Positions 1 to 13,012 of a DNA stretch of 64,000 bases are shown here, one piece after another; position 1 is the stretch's first letter; each line of letters opens with the position of its first letter. The notes under the pieces are model-generated. The model ran no database searches. It had not been told where the DNA came from and saw only the letters and a list, made by a program, of their open reading frames with translations. Where the stretch lies: NCBI GenBank assembly GCA_949752745.1, contig OX457031.1, forward strand, positions 25,062,081 to 25,126,080, read 5' to 3'. Source of the DNA: Protula sp. h YS-2021. Its lineage: Eukaryota; Annelida; Polychaeta; Sabellida; Serpulidae. The translations under genes were made by a program, and so were the position numbers.

Positions 1-230
1 AGGCTGTGAGGAGTATCATAATGAAGTAATTAAAGCAATATGCTATCTTATTCCCAAGAGTGTTTCTTTCTTTTTTCTTTTTTTTTTTTTTTTGAAAATT
101 GGGCTGTAGAAATGTGTCATTTTGAAGCTGCAATGGAGAGCAGTGGACGCAATCAAGAATACTAAAATATCCACCAACATTTATGGTAGGACAGACTATA
201 GTGTTCACGTTCTGCTCGCGATGTTGACAG

Positions 231-2212
231 ATAGCCTTGGAGGCGGCCAGGGCCCTGGACGACAAGGACTGCTGGGATAAACTAGGAGAGGCGGCTTTAC
301 TGCAAGGTATGCATATTCTGAACCTTACAGTGCAGCGGTGGAGATTGCAAGCATCGGGAAAATTGAAGATGTGACCTATTAAAAACAAACAGAAGAAAAA
401 ATACACAAGGCAATTTAACATACATAACATACGTCAGTGAATACGTTTGCTGGGTGAATAACCTCTGTTTAGCGAACAGTTTATCTTCAAATGTGAAGAT
501 TTTATTATTACAATTCTGTTCTGTTTAGTTGACCTCTCAATAAAATGGAAATTTCTACCCGGTGCAGAAGGTGATCGCTGTTCAGAGGTGTGACGGTATG
601 TTGCTTATTGTACCTTGTTTTCAGGTAATCACCAGGTCGTGGAGATGGCGTATCAGAGAACGAAGAACTTTGACAAGCTGCAGTTCCTTTATCTGATTAC
701 GGGAAACTTGGAGAAGCTGACCAAAATGATGAAAATTGGTATGGAGCCATTCAGCAATACTTTCTACATTTCGGGTCTTATTCGTTTTTTCTTTTGAAAT
801 GATGTGGTAAAAGGCAGTATTTTATGAAAAAAAACGAATGTCTAAAACGATCACACAAACTAAGTTAAAAAAAGGAGTGATAGAAATGTAACCATTAAAC
901 AAAAAAGAAAAGAAAAACACACGATAAAGGTAATTACTTGTTGTAATAGCAACAAACGAACAACTTGTATTTTGCAGCTGAAATCAGAAAAGACACTAGT
1001 GGTCAGTTCCAGACAGCTCTGTACTTGGGCGATGTGCAAGAACGGGTGAAAATCCTGAAAAATTGTGGACAGCGTGAGTATCAAGTTATGGCATGAAGGC
1101 TGGCAACTGCAGAAATAAGTAACAGTGAAAAGTGAATATTGCTGAAACGTGGTATTGTTTTGGGAAAATGATGGTTTTTAAAATTGAAATATTGTTTAAA
1201 AACCGAGTGATTTTGCCATTAAAAAAATTCGTTGAAGGCGCTAATGTATTTTTTTTTACTTCTGTGTTATCGCTGTATATGTTTTGCCCCTAAGGTTCAC
1301 TCGCCTACCTAACGGCCGCTACGCACGGCCTAGAGGAAGAGGCAGAGACACTGAAGGCGAGCTTTGACCCGGAGAAGGACAAGCTACCGGAAGTGAACCC
1401 GCACGCCATGCTCCTGCAGCCCCCCGTGCCCATAGCGCAGCAAGAGGGCAACTGGCCGCTCCTCACAGTCACCAAGGGACTGTTTGACAAATACTCATCT
1501 CAGCAAGGTACGGATTTAGGTCTTGTCTTGTGCAGTAAATTGATTTGAAAGTTGTTTACTCGAATAAATTGATCGGTTGTTTACCGGAGATCGTTATCTA
1601 ATGATTCCAGTATAAATGTAAAATAATTGCTAGCTAGGCGGTGCTTAAATCTGTGAGCCCAAATTGCTGTCTATTTTTGAACAGATGAAGTGGATCAATA
1701 CCATGAACAGCACTGCATTATTCACATTAGAATCTGGCGTTTATTTAAGTCACGACAAGCAGCAGATGTGTGGCCACGATATGGCCTCGTGTTTTCAATG
1801 TTTTGAGTATGTTGACTTGTTCGACAGCTAAGGGCGGGGTGGCGGCAGCCAGCGCCATGGCGGCGGTGGCGGAGAGTGATGACGTGGGCGACGCTTGGGG
1901 TGAGGACGAGCTCATCCTGGACGAGGACGGTTACGCCGTGCCCGGCGAGGGCGGTGACGTCATGGCTGGCGACGACGGCGAGGGCGGAGGCTGGGACGTG
2001 GATGATGAAGATCTCGAACTGCCTCCTGACCTTGTGAGTGACCTTGACAGTCTGTGAGAGATACGGAGTGATTAAGTGAGGGAGTGATAGAAAGAAGGCG
2101 AGAGAGGGAGTGAGAGAGTGGGCGAGGAAGTAAAGGAGAGAGAAAGGGAGGGAGGGAGCGAGCGAGACAGAGTGTGATGAAGAGGGAGTGAGGGTTGGGG
2201 AATGATTGAATG

Positions 2213-2279
<67 letters not shown>

Positions 2280-5155
2280 TGGATGAGAGATTGATAGAAA
2301 AAGAAATGAGGAGATGGATGAGGGAGTGAGAGAGGGGGAGAGGGAGGGATGTGGGGGCAAGGGATCGAAGATACTGTTGCATTTCAACGAGTACATAGAC
2401 AGAGGTGTGACATTGCAGGACGTACCAGCAGTCGGGGCATCAGAGGACGGCTTTTTCGTACCGCCCACAAAAGGTACAAGTCAGTCGCAGGTGTGGTGCA
2501 ATAACTCGCAGCTCCCCGTGGACCACATACTCGCCGGCTCATTCGAAACGGCCATGCGGGTCAGTGTTACCAATACGCCGTTTTTTTTCCGAGTGATTTG
2601 TTCTAACTGTTGACTATATTTATGGATATATTATAGTAATCTAGGAGAATGTTAAATATGCTAATAAGTGCAAAATTGGAAAGTACACGTAAAAAACCAT
2701 AAATAAATAAATAAATAAATAAAAAAACAACAACAACAAGCCTACATTATGTTGTAACAACCAAGGATGCTTGATAAGTGGTTGTATTTGTTAACAGCTG
2801 CTGCATGATCAGGTGGGCGTGGTGGCGTTTGAGGCGTATAAGCCTCTCTTCATGCAGTCCCTAGCTCGGGCACGCTCCGCCTACCAAGCCCTGCCCACGC
2901 TGCCCCCCTTGTTTGGAAATCCGCATAGAAACTGGTAAGTGGCCGAACTGGCTTTAAGAAATTAGAAACACAAAGATGATAATGCCAAGTTGAAAGGCGA
3001 ATAAAACTACAACAGTACATGAGCTCTTGCAAGTAGATTTATAGAAGCACTGGCACGATACGAGTACAGTTTGATTGACGTGACGAGGACATGTGTACTT
3101 GATGCCAAAAAAAAACTGTTTGGTCAAATTTGATGTGACTAGTTTTGGTCTTTTATACAATCGCAGCCATGTACAAATTCTGTCGGTATCACTAAATAAA
3201 TATGATCACCTACGAGAAAAAAGTGGAAAATATCGAAATAGTGCTACCATCTCCTCGCGCGAAAAGCAGGCAGCCGGAAATGGATGTGATTGGTTGTAGG
3301 AAGGAGGCGGGTGCCCGGGGAGGCCTGCCCGCTGTCGGGCTTAAGCTGAGCGATTTGGTGACGCGCCTGCAGACGGCCTACCAGCTAACGACATCCGGCA
3401 AGTTCGCCGAGGCTATCGAGCGCTTCCGCAGCATACTGCTGAGTGTACCTCTGCTGGTGGTGGACAACAAGCAGGAGATATCCGAGGTAAAGGGAACGGG
3501 TGAGGGGCACGAGGTGGGGGTGGGGGGGAGGGGGATTAGGGGGCAAGGGTTGCGACGACATCCGGCAAGTTCGCCGAGGCTATCGAGCGCTTCCGCAGCA
3601 TTCTGCTCAGTGTACCTCTGCTGGTGGTGGACAACAAGCAGGAGATATCCGAGGTGAAGGGAACGGCTGAGGGGCACGAGATGGGGGGGGGGGGGCGAGG
3701 GGGGAGGGGGAAGCAAGGGTTGCTACCTGTCCATGTGGTGTTCAGTGTCAGTGGTTAGATTTGAGAATTCAGCTCGTTAAGCAGTTTATGTTGAAAAGTG
3801 CAGTATTGTCTCGCGTTCGCCTTTCTCTAACACTCTTATATTTACATATATTTTTATCGAGAAACGTAGCCCTCAAAGAAAAAAAAAAGAATAAAAATGT
3901 GAGGTTCGTTGCATTTTAGGCACAGCAGCTGATAGAAATATGTCGGGAATACATTGTGGGCCTGACGATGGAGAATCACAGAAAAGAACTACCTAAGGAA
4001 AGTCTGGAACAACAAAAACGTATATGTGAGGTGAGTGCATGCTTCTTCCTGTATTTTTATTGTGTGTGTAGTTTTAGCTGTGAAAATGTACTTTGTAGCC
4101 AAGCAGTTTTTGTTAAATGTGAAAATGACCGTTAAGATAGGTTAGGGAAGTTGGACAGATTGGAGATGTTTTTTGATTGCGTGTTACAGATGGCCGCTTA
4201 TTTCACGCACTGCAATCTCCAGCCAGTGCACTTAATCCTCACTCTGCGAACAGCTCTGAATCTATTCTTCAAGCTGAAAAATTACAAGACGGCTGCGTCA
4301 TTTGCGCGGAGATTGTTGGAGCTTGGCCCGAGACCGGAAGTGGCCCAGCAGGTGCGTTCTTCTCCGACCATTTTGGCGGGAAACTGTTGCGTGGTAATTG
4401 AAGAGGGGAGCCATGTGTTTGTTGTTTAAAATATTTTGATTTTCCTTGTCGAGGCCTGTTAAATATTCAGCCGGGATATTAGCTTGTGAGTAAATGTATA
4501 AAAATGTTTGGCCTTGTTAAACCGGTGTGGTAGCAAATTAGTTTTGTGGAGAAGGAAACGTATGGGAAACTAATCCTGGGACGAGTTCAATTAATTTTTT
4601 TTCCAGACAAGAAAAATATTAGCAGCTTGTGAGAAAAATCCGGTGGATACCCACGAATTAAAATATGACCAACACAATCCATTCGACATTTGTGCCGCGT
4701 CATATGTACCTATATACAGGTGAGCTGAGCCGTTTTTCCCCATTTGGCGGATAAAAAAGCGACCTAGCTGTTAATATTATAAGCTAAAAGGTGACTTAAT
4801 ACATTAGTCCGTGCTCGTTGCTTATTTTCATAAAAAGGTTTGTCTATATTTTATAACCGAGAAGTTGATTAGTCCCCCTGGACAGTCTCTTCAAGGGTAA
4901 CGATCACTCTTGCCTTTTGAATTTGAGTGCCAATGGTAATATCGCCGAAAAAAAATAATACCAGATCTTATGATTAATGTTTAATTCATCGGTATTATTG
5001 AATGTTATTACAGGGGGAAACCCGTCGTGAAGTGCCCATTAAGCGGAGCGTGTTATTTGCCGGAATACAGAGGACAGGCATGTCGTGTTACCAAGGCAAC
5101 TGAAATAGGCAAAGACTGTATCGGACTGCGTATAAGCTCCATTCAGTTCCGATAA
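231..5155 (+). CDS. COPA: Coatomer subunit alpha (alpha-COP), C-terminal half
   Basis: This is the alpha subunit of the COPI coat, which drives Golgi-to-ER and intra-Golgi vesicle traffic on the cytosolic face of Golgi membranes. Twelve exons join in phase: 231-306, 625-738, 978-1073, 1295-1507, 1828-2033, 2419-2559, 2798-2934, 3300-3486, 3920-4030, 4190-4351, 4607-4719 and 5014-5155, giving 565 residues and a TAA stop. The protein follows animal alpha-COP closely, with hallmark stretches such as [49 protein letters not shown] and [16 protein letters not shown] near the end. The visible part covers the COPA solenoid end, an acidic linker (exon 1828-2033, rich in Asp, Glu and Gly) and the COPI C-terminal domain that binds epsilon-COP. 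The N-terminal WD40 propellers lie outside the left edge. No frameshift or internal stop was seen. All introns are GT-AG. The symbol rests on recognised sequence identity; I am very sure of the family. Confidence 0.97.
2216..2272. repeat. (GA)n microsatellite in a COPA intron
   Basis: An almost perfect run of GA dinucleotides sits inside a wider purine-rich tract (about 2045-2350) in the intron between exons 1828-2033 and 2419-2559. The long open frames read on both strands here are products of the repeat, not genes. Confidence 0.9.
3388..3720 (+). repeat. 167-bp tandem duplication of a COPA exon 3' end
   Basis: The segment starting at 3388 inside exon 3300-3486 and running through its splice donor into the intron is repeated directly from 3555. 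The offset is 167 bases, and only a few substitutions are seen in the coding part, two of them synonymous (at the codons for Ile and Leu before SVPLL). Copy 2 keeps the open frame and a GT donor after position 3653. A GC-rich poly-G tract separates and follows the copies. See the finding on a possible in-frame duplicate exon. Confidence 0.9.
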
Positions 5156-5258
5156 GACTTAGATAACAGAAGAAAAGATCCTTGACAGGAAGCGTTTTGG
5201 TTCCGGTTAATTTTGCACCAAAATACTAGAAACTTTTGTAAACTTCTCTAAAGACGAA

Positions 5259-5264
5259 AATAAA
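5259..5264 (+). promoter_or_regulatory. Candidate polyadenylation signal of COPA
   Basis: An AATAAA hexamer lies about 105 bases after the COPA stop codon, a typical distance for an animal 3' UTR. Further A-rich stretches follow, so the exact cleavage site cannot be read from the sequence. Confidence 0.55.
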
Positions 5265-8091
5265 ACTGGTTATTAATAGCGAAAACTGTTTGTGGTACCT
5301 TTAAAATCACGTAGGTCAACTGATAATTGTTTGAAAAAAATATAAACATTAGTGCAATAAAAAAAAACTAAAATGCCGTGCAGAGCTGAGTTAACAATAA
5401 AACTGAATACATGTGAAGAACGAGAGACACGAGGTATCTTTTATATTTGGACATTCAGCAAACATTAATTGTGAATGTATTAAACATTTCAGAGACAGAT
5501 TGACTAGAATGTAATCGTTGAAAGAGGTTTTAGAATATGCTGGCATAGTAGAAAAAAATCCTACAAAAAATGTGTGTATGGTTACAATTTTGTTGTATTT
5601 TAATATTTTTCAGTAATTGGGGAAATAATAAAGCCCACTGAAACATCCATAATGCTTTATTTTTAGTTTTAGTCATTTACGTCAAGCTAGAATGAAATTG
5701 AGCAATGTTCATAAACAAGATGAATGGCATGGGCCGTTATATTATCTTGGGTCTTGGTATATTTCCAAACAAAAAGTGTATGGCCTTCCTCGCCTTGGAA
5801 ATTTTTCAACTTAGTAGAGTCCTGTGTGACACCCCTCTTCTAAACGGGATCTCCCATTCGCCACAAAAGTAACCGACTCTGAAAGTACGCTCGCTTGTAT
5901 GAAAAACATAGAGATGTTCACATTAGTTGCAACTACAAAGAGTTAAAAGCAACCGATTGCGATTGAAAAGCAGACAGCAAATTAGAAGCCTCAGTTACGT
6001 GCATTGTTGCATGTCCAATCTGAGAATCCACCCAGGATAGCAGTTACTTTTATCATCTTGAAATGATGCATAATAGGGCGGTACCTAAAATAAACAAACA
6101 GTTTTTAATGACAGTTGAGGGAACCTCGGCTTTCAACAAGTGATTTTTTTTAATCATACTTATTTTTTTGTTCAACAAACGGAAATAACCTAGATGATGG
6201 TTTCGAACACCGAAAGGTTTGGTCGGTGACCGTTTCGGTCGTCGGTTACGGGCACTAGTTTGGCAGGAACACAAATCTCACAAAGTTGTACCTCAATTTG
6301 GCCGTTGTTCGTTGGCGTCAGATATTCACTTGGTTTGATTTTTTTTTTTTTGAAAAGCAGTTAAAAAGATTAACACTAATTAAATTCTTACACATAAGCA
6401 GTACTCGAAAACAGGGCAGAGATCGTTGGTTAAAACCTGAAATAGTAAGTCTAACGCTTAGATCATCAGGTGATGGTGCACATGCACCCCGGACCTCCAC
6501 AAAGAGAGGAATATAACTTAAAATGTGACAGAACCAAAAATCCATTATAATTTTTAGTTATAATTGTTATCGTTTTTTTTTTTTCTTTCTTGAAATTGAC
6601 TAAAGCGCGTATCTTATTGTTGCATTATTATTATTCTTATTTATTTAAAATTTACATATAAACGTGAAACAAGTTACAGGTTAATTTTACACCTGAAGTA
6701 TAGGGTAAAGCATCACCTGATATTGTACTCCCCCACCCCATCCCCCCCCCCCCCCGCCCGTGGGGCATGTAATATTCTACAAGAGTACTGTTAGTAAACT
6801 TTTGTGTTTAGTGCGACAACGCCCCAGTGGCACGTCTATATTTTTGAGTACGCATCAAAATTAAGAACGATGTGTAAAAGAAAATTTTAGCCTGTCAAGG
6901 GCCATTTTTAACACTTGACAAGGCTTTTGCTTGCAAGGGGTTTTTGAATTTGTGCGAGCAGCCGTTGGTATCTTTTTTTTTTTTCTTGACAGTGATCGGA
7001 TTTCTTGTGTCATCTCCTCAGGGCCACAAAACGTGGAACTTGATATGAACGTGTGCATGACACTTTTTATTTTCGATTTCGTTTTCTTGTTTAAAACGCC
7101 ATGCGGAAAGAGTGTATTTTTTGCAAGTAAATGCGGAGCTTTCACGCACAGCACAGAACACAGAGTTGTTCAGCTTTGTGTGAGCTCTCACTGCGTAAAT
7201 AGATAACACGGCGTATACCTGATCAGTCAATTCAACCTTAAGTCAACAAAAACCAAACACTACTTAGCTTATACGACGTATTCAAGTTGTGTTGTTTGCA
7301 ATATATTATTCAAGAAATAACCCATTGAAGGAAGTATTTTTGCGTTTTAATTTTTGTCAAGTGTTTAACATTTCGTTAGCGAAATGAGGTTCTAGTTTTT
7401 CTTTTCTTTTCTTTTCTTTTCTTTTAGGGCTAATATACCCGCACATTAATGCATTCGAAATGCTTGTGCAAAGTGAAAGTCAAATTTTTGCTGTGCATTT
7501 ATTGCAATCAATAACAGATTTCTACGCCGATCTTGTTGAAGACAGCCATGCAGTTTAGTCTATGCAGAGGCGCACAATTTACTCACCACACCCCCTTCAA
7601 CCTACCGACTGACGAAATTTTTGATCTCGAAGTAAATGACCCCGAGAAAAGGGACGCTATAAGCCCCTGTCCCTATCCGTTGGGGGAGAGGAGTTCCTCA
7701 CCTCTCTCAAATCCGCTCCTTCCCCCTTCCTCACCACCCGCATAAAAAACACTAGCAAAAACTAATACACGGTGAATGATGAATTTAATGTGAACAGATA
7801 AATAAAAGAAACCTGTTTTTATGGTCGTGGTGATAAAGTTGAAATGGAAATATGATTAATACTCAGATCAAGTTTACTTTAAACTAAAGGTTCAATGTTA
7901 ACCGACTGGGCGATATATCACAATGTTGGCAGCCAAATACAACACGGCTATAATTTGAAAGGATTTTTTTTTTCGTGATACTACATAAAAAGTAAATAAG
8001 TTGTCAACAGTTACGAATGGCTTCAGTAAATAGGAACAGCTAGCAAATTTTTACAAACATCTAGTAGGTTTTAATTCATGCAATGTAAATA
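5265..8091. other. Intergenic stretch without recognised gene
   Basis: This AT-rich sequence lies downstream of COPA. I see only short simple repeats: poly-C near 6735-6755 and a run of CTTTT units near 7397-7426. No conserved coding signal was found on either strand. The short open frames here have no recognisable protein features. Confidence 0.6.
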
Positions 8092-8817
8092 CAGTGGGAA
8101 TCCGAAATTCAGACCACCTGTGGGACTGGTCAAATCGGTCTTAATTTCAGGGTGGTTTTAATTCCGGGGTTCTGGTTGCTTGTGATTTATTTAATATGGG
8201 GGTAACGCATCAAAGTTTATGTTATTGGTTAGTGATATGGTTGTTTTCATACTTGTATATACGACTGAGCATTATTGGTAAGTGCTTAACTTTTGGTATC
8301 GTTGTTTCTGTCCCATTACCTTCCCGTACGACAATTAAAGATCTTTTTCGCCTTTTCTTCGTTTTTATTTTTTGCCGACTATTTCCAGGTTTATTAAACA
8401 AGCGTTGTACTCGCCCATTGTTCAAGGATCGCAGCTGGGTCTTATCACAAATCTGTGTCAAATCGATGCAAAAACTTCACTTTCGTAGGCGTTTTCACTA
8501 TGCAGTAAGCAGTGAGTACCCTATGTCAATTGCAATTGACACTTGGGTATACAAGGCAACGATGTTTGTGTGTGCTGTTATTTTAAACATGTTTCTCGTA
8601 CTGAGGACCTTAACATAAAATCTAGAGTTGAGAGAAAAATTGCAAGTGGTCTTGATTCCGGGGTCTTTCGGGATTCGGGAGCAGGAGAAGTGGTCTTTTG
8701 TCTTAATTCCGGGATGGCCTTAATGCTAGGGTTTTCTCACTGAGGAAATTAATGCAAAAAAATCGGTTCCCGGAAAAAATTGGTCTTAATTGCAGGGTGG
8801 TCTTAATTCCGGGGACC
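8092..8817. repeat. Degenerate repeat built from a GGTCTTAATTCCGGGG-like motif
   Basis: The left edge (CAGTGGGAATCCGAAATTCA, preceded by TA) and the right edge carry imperfect inverted copies of an AGACCACC / GGTGGTCTTAATTCCGGGG motif. Internal copies appear near 8138-8175, 8648-8670, 8690-8715 and 8780-8812. This looks like a non-autonomous DNA transposon with repetitive ends. The open frame that runs through its middle on the plus strand is hydrophobic but matches no family I know, so I do not call it a gene. Family assignment is uncertain. Confidence 0.5.
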
Positions 8818-9281
8818 AATGTCCTGATTTTTGTTAATGGGTCGGTGTCTCGTTGGCAGGCGCATTTTTAAGTGTGATGTGGCATTAGATTTTATTTTCA
8901 ACACTGATTCTTAAAACTAAACGATGAAATTTATTCAACAAAACATCCAAAAAGTTTCTCCAAAATTTACATTGTTTTGTCCTGTGGCAGCCCTAAATAT
9001 TATTGTATCCAGCAACTATCTATTAAAGTTAAGTGAAAGAAAAATTGGTTTATTCCTTTCCGTAACCTTCAATATCGAAACTATCTTCTTTTTAAAATTG
9101 TTAGTCCTGCTGTTAAATTAGAAGCTTTACCAAATCCGATTTTTTCATAAAAAGTTAAATATTTCGACGAATATTGCAGCGATACCTGTCACAGTGTACG
9201 GCCTGTTTTGCTTAATATAAAAGGGTTTAGAAAATGATGTACTTTTAAAAAATAATCTTTTAAGCGGTATATGACTTATGT

Positions 9282-9374
9282 GTTGCAGGCAAACTGTCAA
9301 ATCATGCAGTTTATAAGGTGCCTGAATATTCCAGGCAGTTTCTAAACTGCCTGATTTGACAGTTTGCCTGTAAC
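9282..9374. repeat. Near-perfect 32-bp-stem hairpin
   Basis: Bases 9282-9313 and 9343-9374 are inverted complements at about 30 of 32 positions (core GGCAAACTGTCAAATCA). The roughly 29-base loop itself holds a smaller palindrome around GCCTGAATATTCCAGGC. It could be a very short palindromic transposon relic or a hairpin RNA precursor. The sequence alone cannot decide. Confidence 0.75.
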
Positions 9375-10213
9375 AGATATACACCGTGATATTAAAAAAC
9401 TAAGAAATAAGACTAAAACAGAAATGAGATAGCCTGATGCCATGGATAGAATATAAACAGCCTCTGTAGTACAAAGAGAGGTGTATTCAATTTATCATAT
9501 TTTCTTTTATAAATGAAACGTATTAAGATCGCTATCACTTGCTGTTATATTTAAGTGGTATAAAATGCAAAGCATGATAGATGATAGTTGCATATTTTTT
9601 AGAAGTAAAAAATACGTTATAATATCACATAAAAACAAGCATTGTAACAACGTTAACCTTTGGATCTTTCATAAAATTAAACGGCTTATTCTGTCTACAA
9701 ATAGCAGAGAAAAAGAGGCATATTTGTGACAAGGCTGAATCCCAGTCTCTGTACAAGAAAACAAAAGCTAACTACCGTACATGTCAAACCATTCAATTGC
9801 AGAGACCATTTTCCAAAGACATTTCTGCGTTTATCGAGTTTGTGCGATTAACCGGGTTATATTCAACGTAAAATGAACAACTGGTAGGCAAGAAATCAAC
9901 TATGCGGTTAACCGATTTCATCTGTATATTGGTCAAATGGGTGTCTGTTTTCATCTGAATACACAGCCCACGACTAGAGCGATTAACATTCAAGTGCACG
10001 CAAACATTAAGAAAGCTTTACGCTATAATCGTCGAACAGTAACAAGCGCCAGATAATTTTGATAACTTGACACCTTTCGCGCTACAGAAGAAGCTCGTAA
10101 TTTTAACACGGTTAAACACGATTCGGATAAATGAACAGATTGGTTTATTCTAACACCAAATAGGGTTCGTGCTCGTTTTATTGCTTTACTTAAGTTTACA
10201 TACATTGTTTGTG

Positions 10214-11341
10214 TGTATATGTTACAGGGTATCTTTAATTTCAGGGTAAGTATACTTAGTGTAAGCATACTTGCCCTGACATGGTCAGGGTAAGTATACT
10301 TACACTGAAAATTAGGCGTGACAAAATTAAAGATACCCTGAAATGAAAGTTAACCATGGAGATGAGCAAATATTGACCACCAAGAGTGTTTTCAACTTTT
10401 ATGTGATTTCTATATCACGGGTCATATCACAACACATAACATCTTGCAATAGCAATTAACTCATCAAAGTTGTAATCGATGTTCATGAATTTTGTTTCTT
10501 GATCACTTTTCCACATCGCCACAGAAAAGGACTTCGTACTTTTTAAACACGAGTCCTTGTCTGTAATTTTTTGGATTCGCCAGTTTCGCCTCGAGAATTT
10601 CAGTTATGAAATTCTCATAGTCATTCTTCGTAAGAAGTAGACTTTTTTCTGATCTTTCTTGGACGAAAAGAACTTTGAAAGTTCCCCTTTAAAGCGATTT
10701 TCTTCGGAGTCACCCATTGTCGCAAGAGACTTGGTTTGGTCAACTAAAATTTTGAGGGGTTTATACAGTGAAAATGTAATCTATCAAACGCCGGAGCAGC
10801 ACTGGGAAGGGAACGAAAAGTTCAACTTCGGTTCCATTCATTGCAAAGTTATCACAAGCTGGTTATTTAAATTAAATACCTTCAATGAATCGTCAATTGC
10901 AATTACTTACTTGTGATTTAATAATTAAAGACTGTAGTACAAAAATCAATTAACAATTGCAATGTGCCTTCAACACGTGTTTTGTTGCAATAAAAAAGCT
11001 GTGATGTGATAATTACAGATCATGTGATGACCTTTCATTTATAATTGCAATTTACAGTAACGTGTCTTCAATGGGTGTTTAGTTACAATGAACCACCTGT
11101 GATGTGATAATTACAGCACATTCCCGACCGTTTAAGTATAATTGCAGTTTAAAATCACTGTTGGTGGGGATTTGCTCATTACGATGTTTAACATTCATTT
11201 CAGGGTATCTTTAATTTTGTCACGCCTAATTTTCAGTGTAAGTATACTTACACTGAAAAATTCAGTGTAAGTTTACTTACCCTGACCTTACTAGTGTAAG
11301 TATACTTACCCTGAAATTAAAGATACCCTGTAACATATACA
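10214..11341. repeat. Composite palindromic (foldback-type) element, nested inverted repeats
   Basis: A left arm (10225-10340) and a right arm (11201-11330) are inverted copies of each other, and the match extends outward to a shared TGTATATG edge. Each arm is itself bounded by the inverted motif CAGGGTATCTTTAATTT. Inside the arms are repeated GTAAGTATACTTACAC palindromes. The centre (about 10345-11190) holds two diverged direct repeats near 10990 and 11100 (GTGATGTGATAATTACAG) and no coding region. This looks like a MITE-derived foldback element or two MITE copies in opposite orientation. Confidence 0.8.
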
Positions 11342-11612
11342 TAATTCAAATGTAAATAATGAAAAACCGTAATAATAATAAAGGTATTTTGTAAGAACAT
11401 TTTACCCCTACCTAAAAAAAACATGCTCCACTAAACTGCTGTCAGTCCCTGTCAGTCCAAACTAAACACAATTCAGTTCTACACATATTAATGTTTTTAA
11501 TTCCCTTCTTGATGTTCTCGGTTGATTTTTTTTCCACCGGATGCTGTATCCGATCTCCCGGAGAAAATCGGCGATGCATTTAATCACAGCATCTTTCAGG
11601 ACCGTTATATAT

Positions 11613-11741
11613 GAAACCCATCACTGTCAAAGGGTGTTTGCATTGACGGAGTTTAAATGCCCACCTTAAATCCCCAAGTCTTTAATCCTCCGAAGCATGT
11701 TATGCCATTCAGCATATATATATATGACAGTGATGGGTTTC
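11613..11741. repeat. 17-bp inverted repeat pair
   Basis: GAAACCCATCACTGTCA at 11613-11629 is perfectly complementary to 11725-11741, with about 95 bases between. TATA runs adjoin both copies. It is probably a small MITE remnant. Confidence 0.55.
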
Positions 11742-11924
11742 CTTTTGACGCTGTGTAGGCGTTAGTTAATATTCTTTGTCAGTGATTAAGGCAGATATGA
11801 CAGGCAGGAGATTATAGGGTTTTAGCTGGCATTTTTAACGGTAGCTCACGGCTTTTGGTATGTAATTTATCCTCCTCTGTTTGATATTTTTTTAAATAAA
11901 AATAAAAAATAAAAACTGACAGTT

Positions 11925-12012
11925 TTATAAAATTTAGATGAATTGTCGTATCTCCCTCATTTAGACGAATTGTCGCTAGATGAATTGTTGCTAGATGAAT
12001 TGTCGTGGATTC
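11925..12012. repeat. Short tandem repeat, TAGATGAATTGTCG-like units
   Basis: About four imperfect copies of an 18-20 base unit containing GATGAATTGT(C/T)G are arranged head to tail. No function is apparent. Confidence 0.6.
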
Positions 12013-13012
12013 AAGGATACCGTCTCGCTGCTGTTTAATAAGATTTTGGTTTTTAACATCTAAAAATAAAGAATCAGAATGCCAATTATCTAGCAACTGG
12101 CAACTTGACCAATTAAACAGATTAGTATGAAACTGGTATAACGTAAAATGCTGAGTATATAATATTACATTATGGTCACGATGAATTTCATAGAATATAA
12201 CATTTTGTCGTTTCAGATATTTTATCAGTAAAAATGATTTACATGTCACATGAAAACTCCACCCTCCGGCAAGACAAGATAAGGAATATGCTCTTATTTA
12301 CACAGCAGAACACGATATTAAGACAGCAGAAATCGCGATCGAACTTAAGTTCAAGCAAATATCGTTTCATCCAAAATTCGAGATTAATCCGAATAAACTG
12401 TGGTGGGCCCGACTTGTTCGGCGGATTAAGAACTTCTGTTGAAATTAGATTAGCATTTGATATTCGTGATAAATATTGTAAGGTTTCAACATTCTAAATT
12501 GAAATGAAAATTTGGTCACTTCATTATAGACAAATGCATACGTTTCGGGCAAGCACTCACGTATAGTTCAACGGTTGAGCCTTTTGTTCATGCTGTCACG
12601 GACAAAGCTAACGCGAAGTCGGGCTAAATTCATTTCTATTTATGCTTGAAATATTCATTCTGCGAATGGACTTAAGAATAACGCGTGTGCTATTCTACGG
12701 GTACGACAGGAAATGTACGCACCAGTTAGCTAATATGGCTTTCGCCAATAAGCTTTTATATGAGAGGGCGAATGTGGTTGTCAGTATTTTACTCCATGGC
12801 TGTTCGCTTTAAGTTAGACTTCTCATCTTTTATACTACATTCTTGTTGCAACATTTTATAGAAAATATAACTGATGCTCGTATTTGGACCTTTCCAGACT
12901 TGCTACAAGTGCTACAGGCTGCGGGCAGATTTTTCGGATCAGTCCTCATGGTGAGATGTTATCACAATCATCACTTTTGTCATACATTTCATGCAAAAGA
13001 ATTTAGCAGAGA

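Noticed and set aside
1722..2468. 248-codon minus-strand frame rich in Ser and Leu
   Set aside because: It is the shadow of the GA microsatellite and a COPA exon on the other strand.
8196..8618. 140-codon plus-strand hydrophobic frame
   Set aside because: It lies inside a degenerate repeat, shows no recognisable domain, and its codon content looks like AT-rich non-coding DNA.
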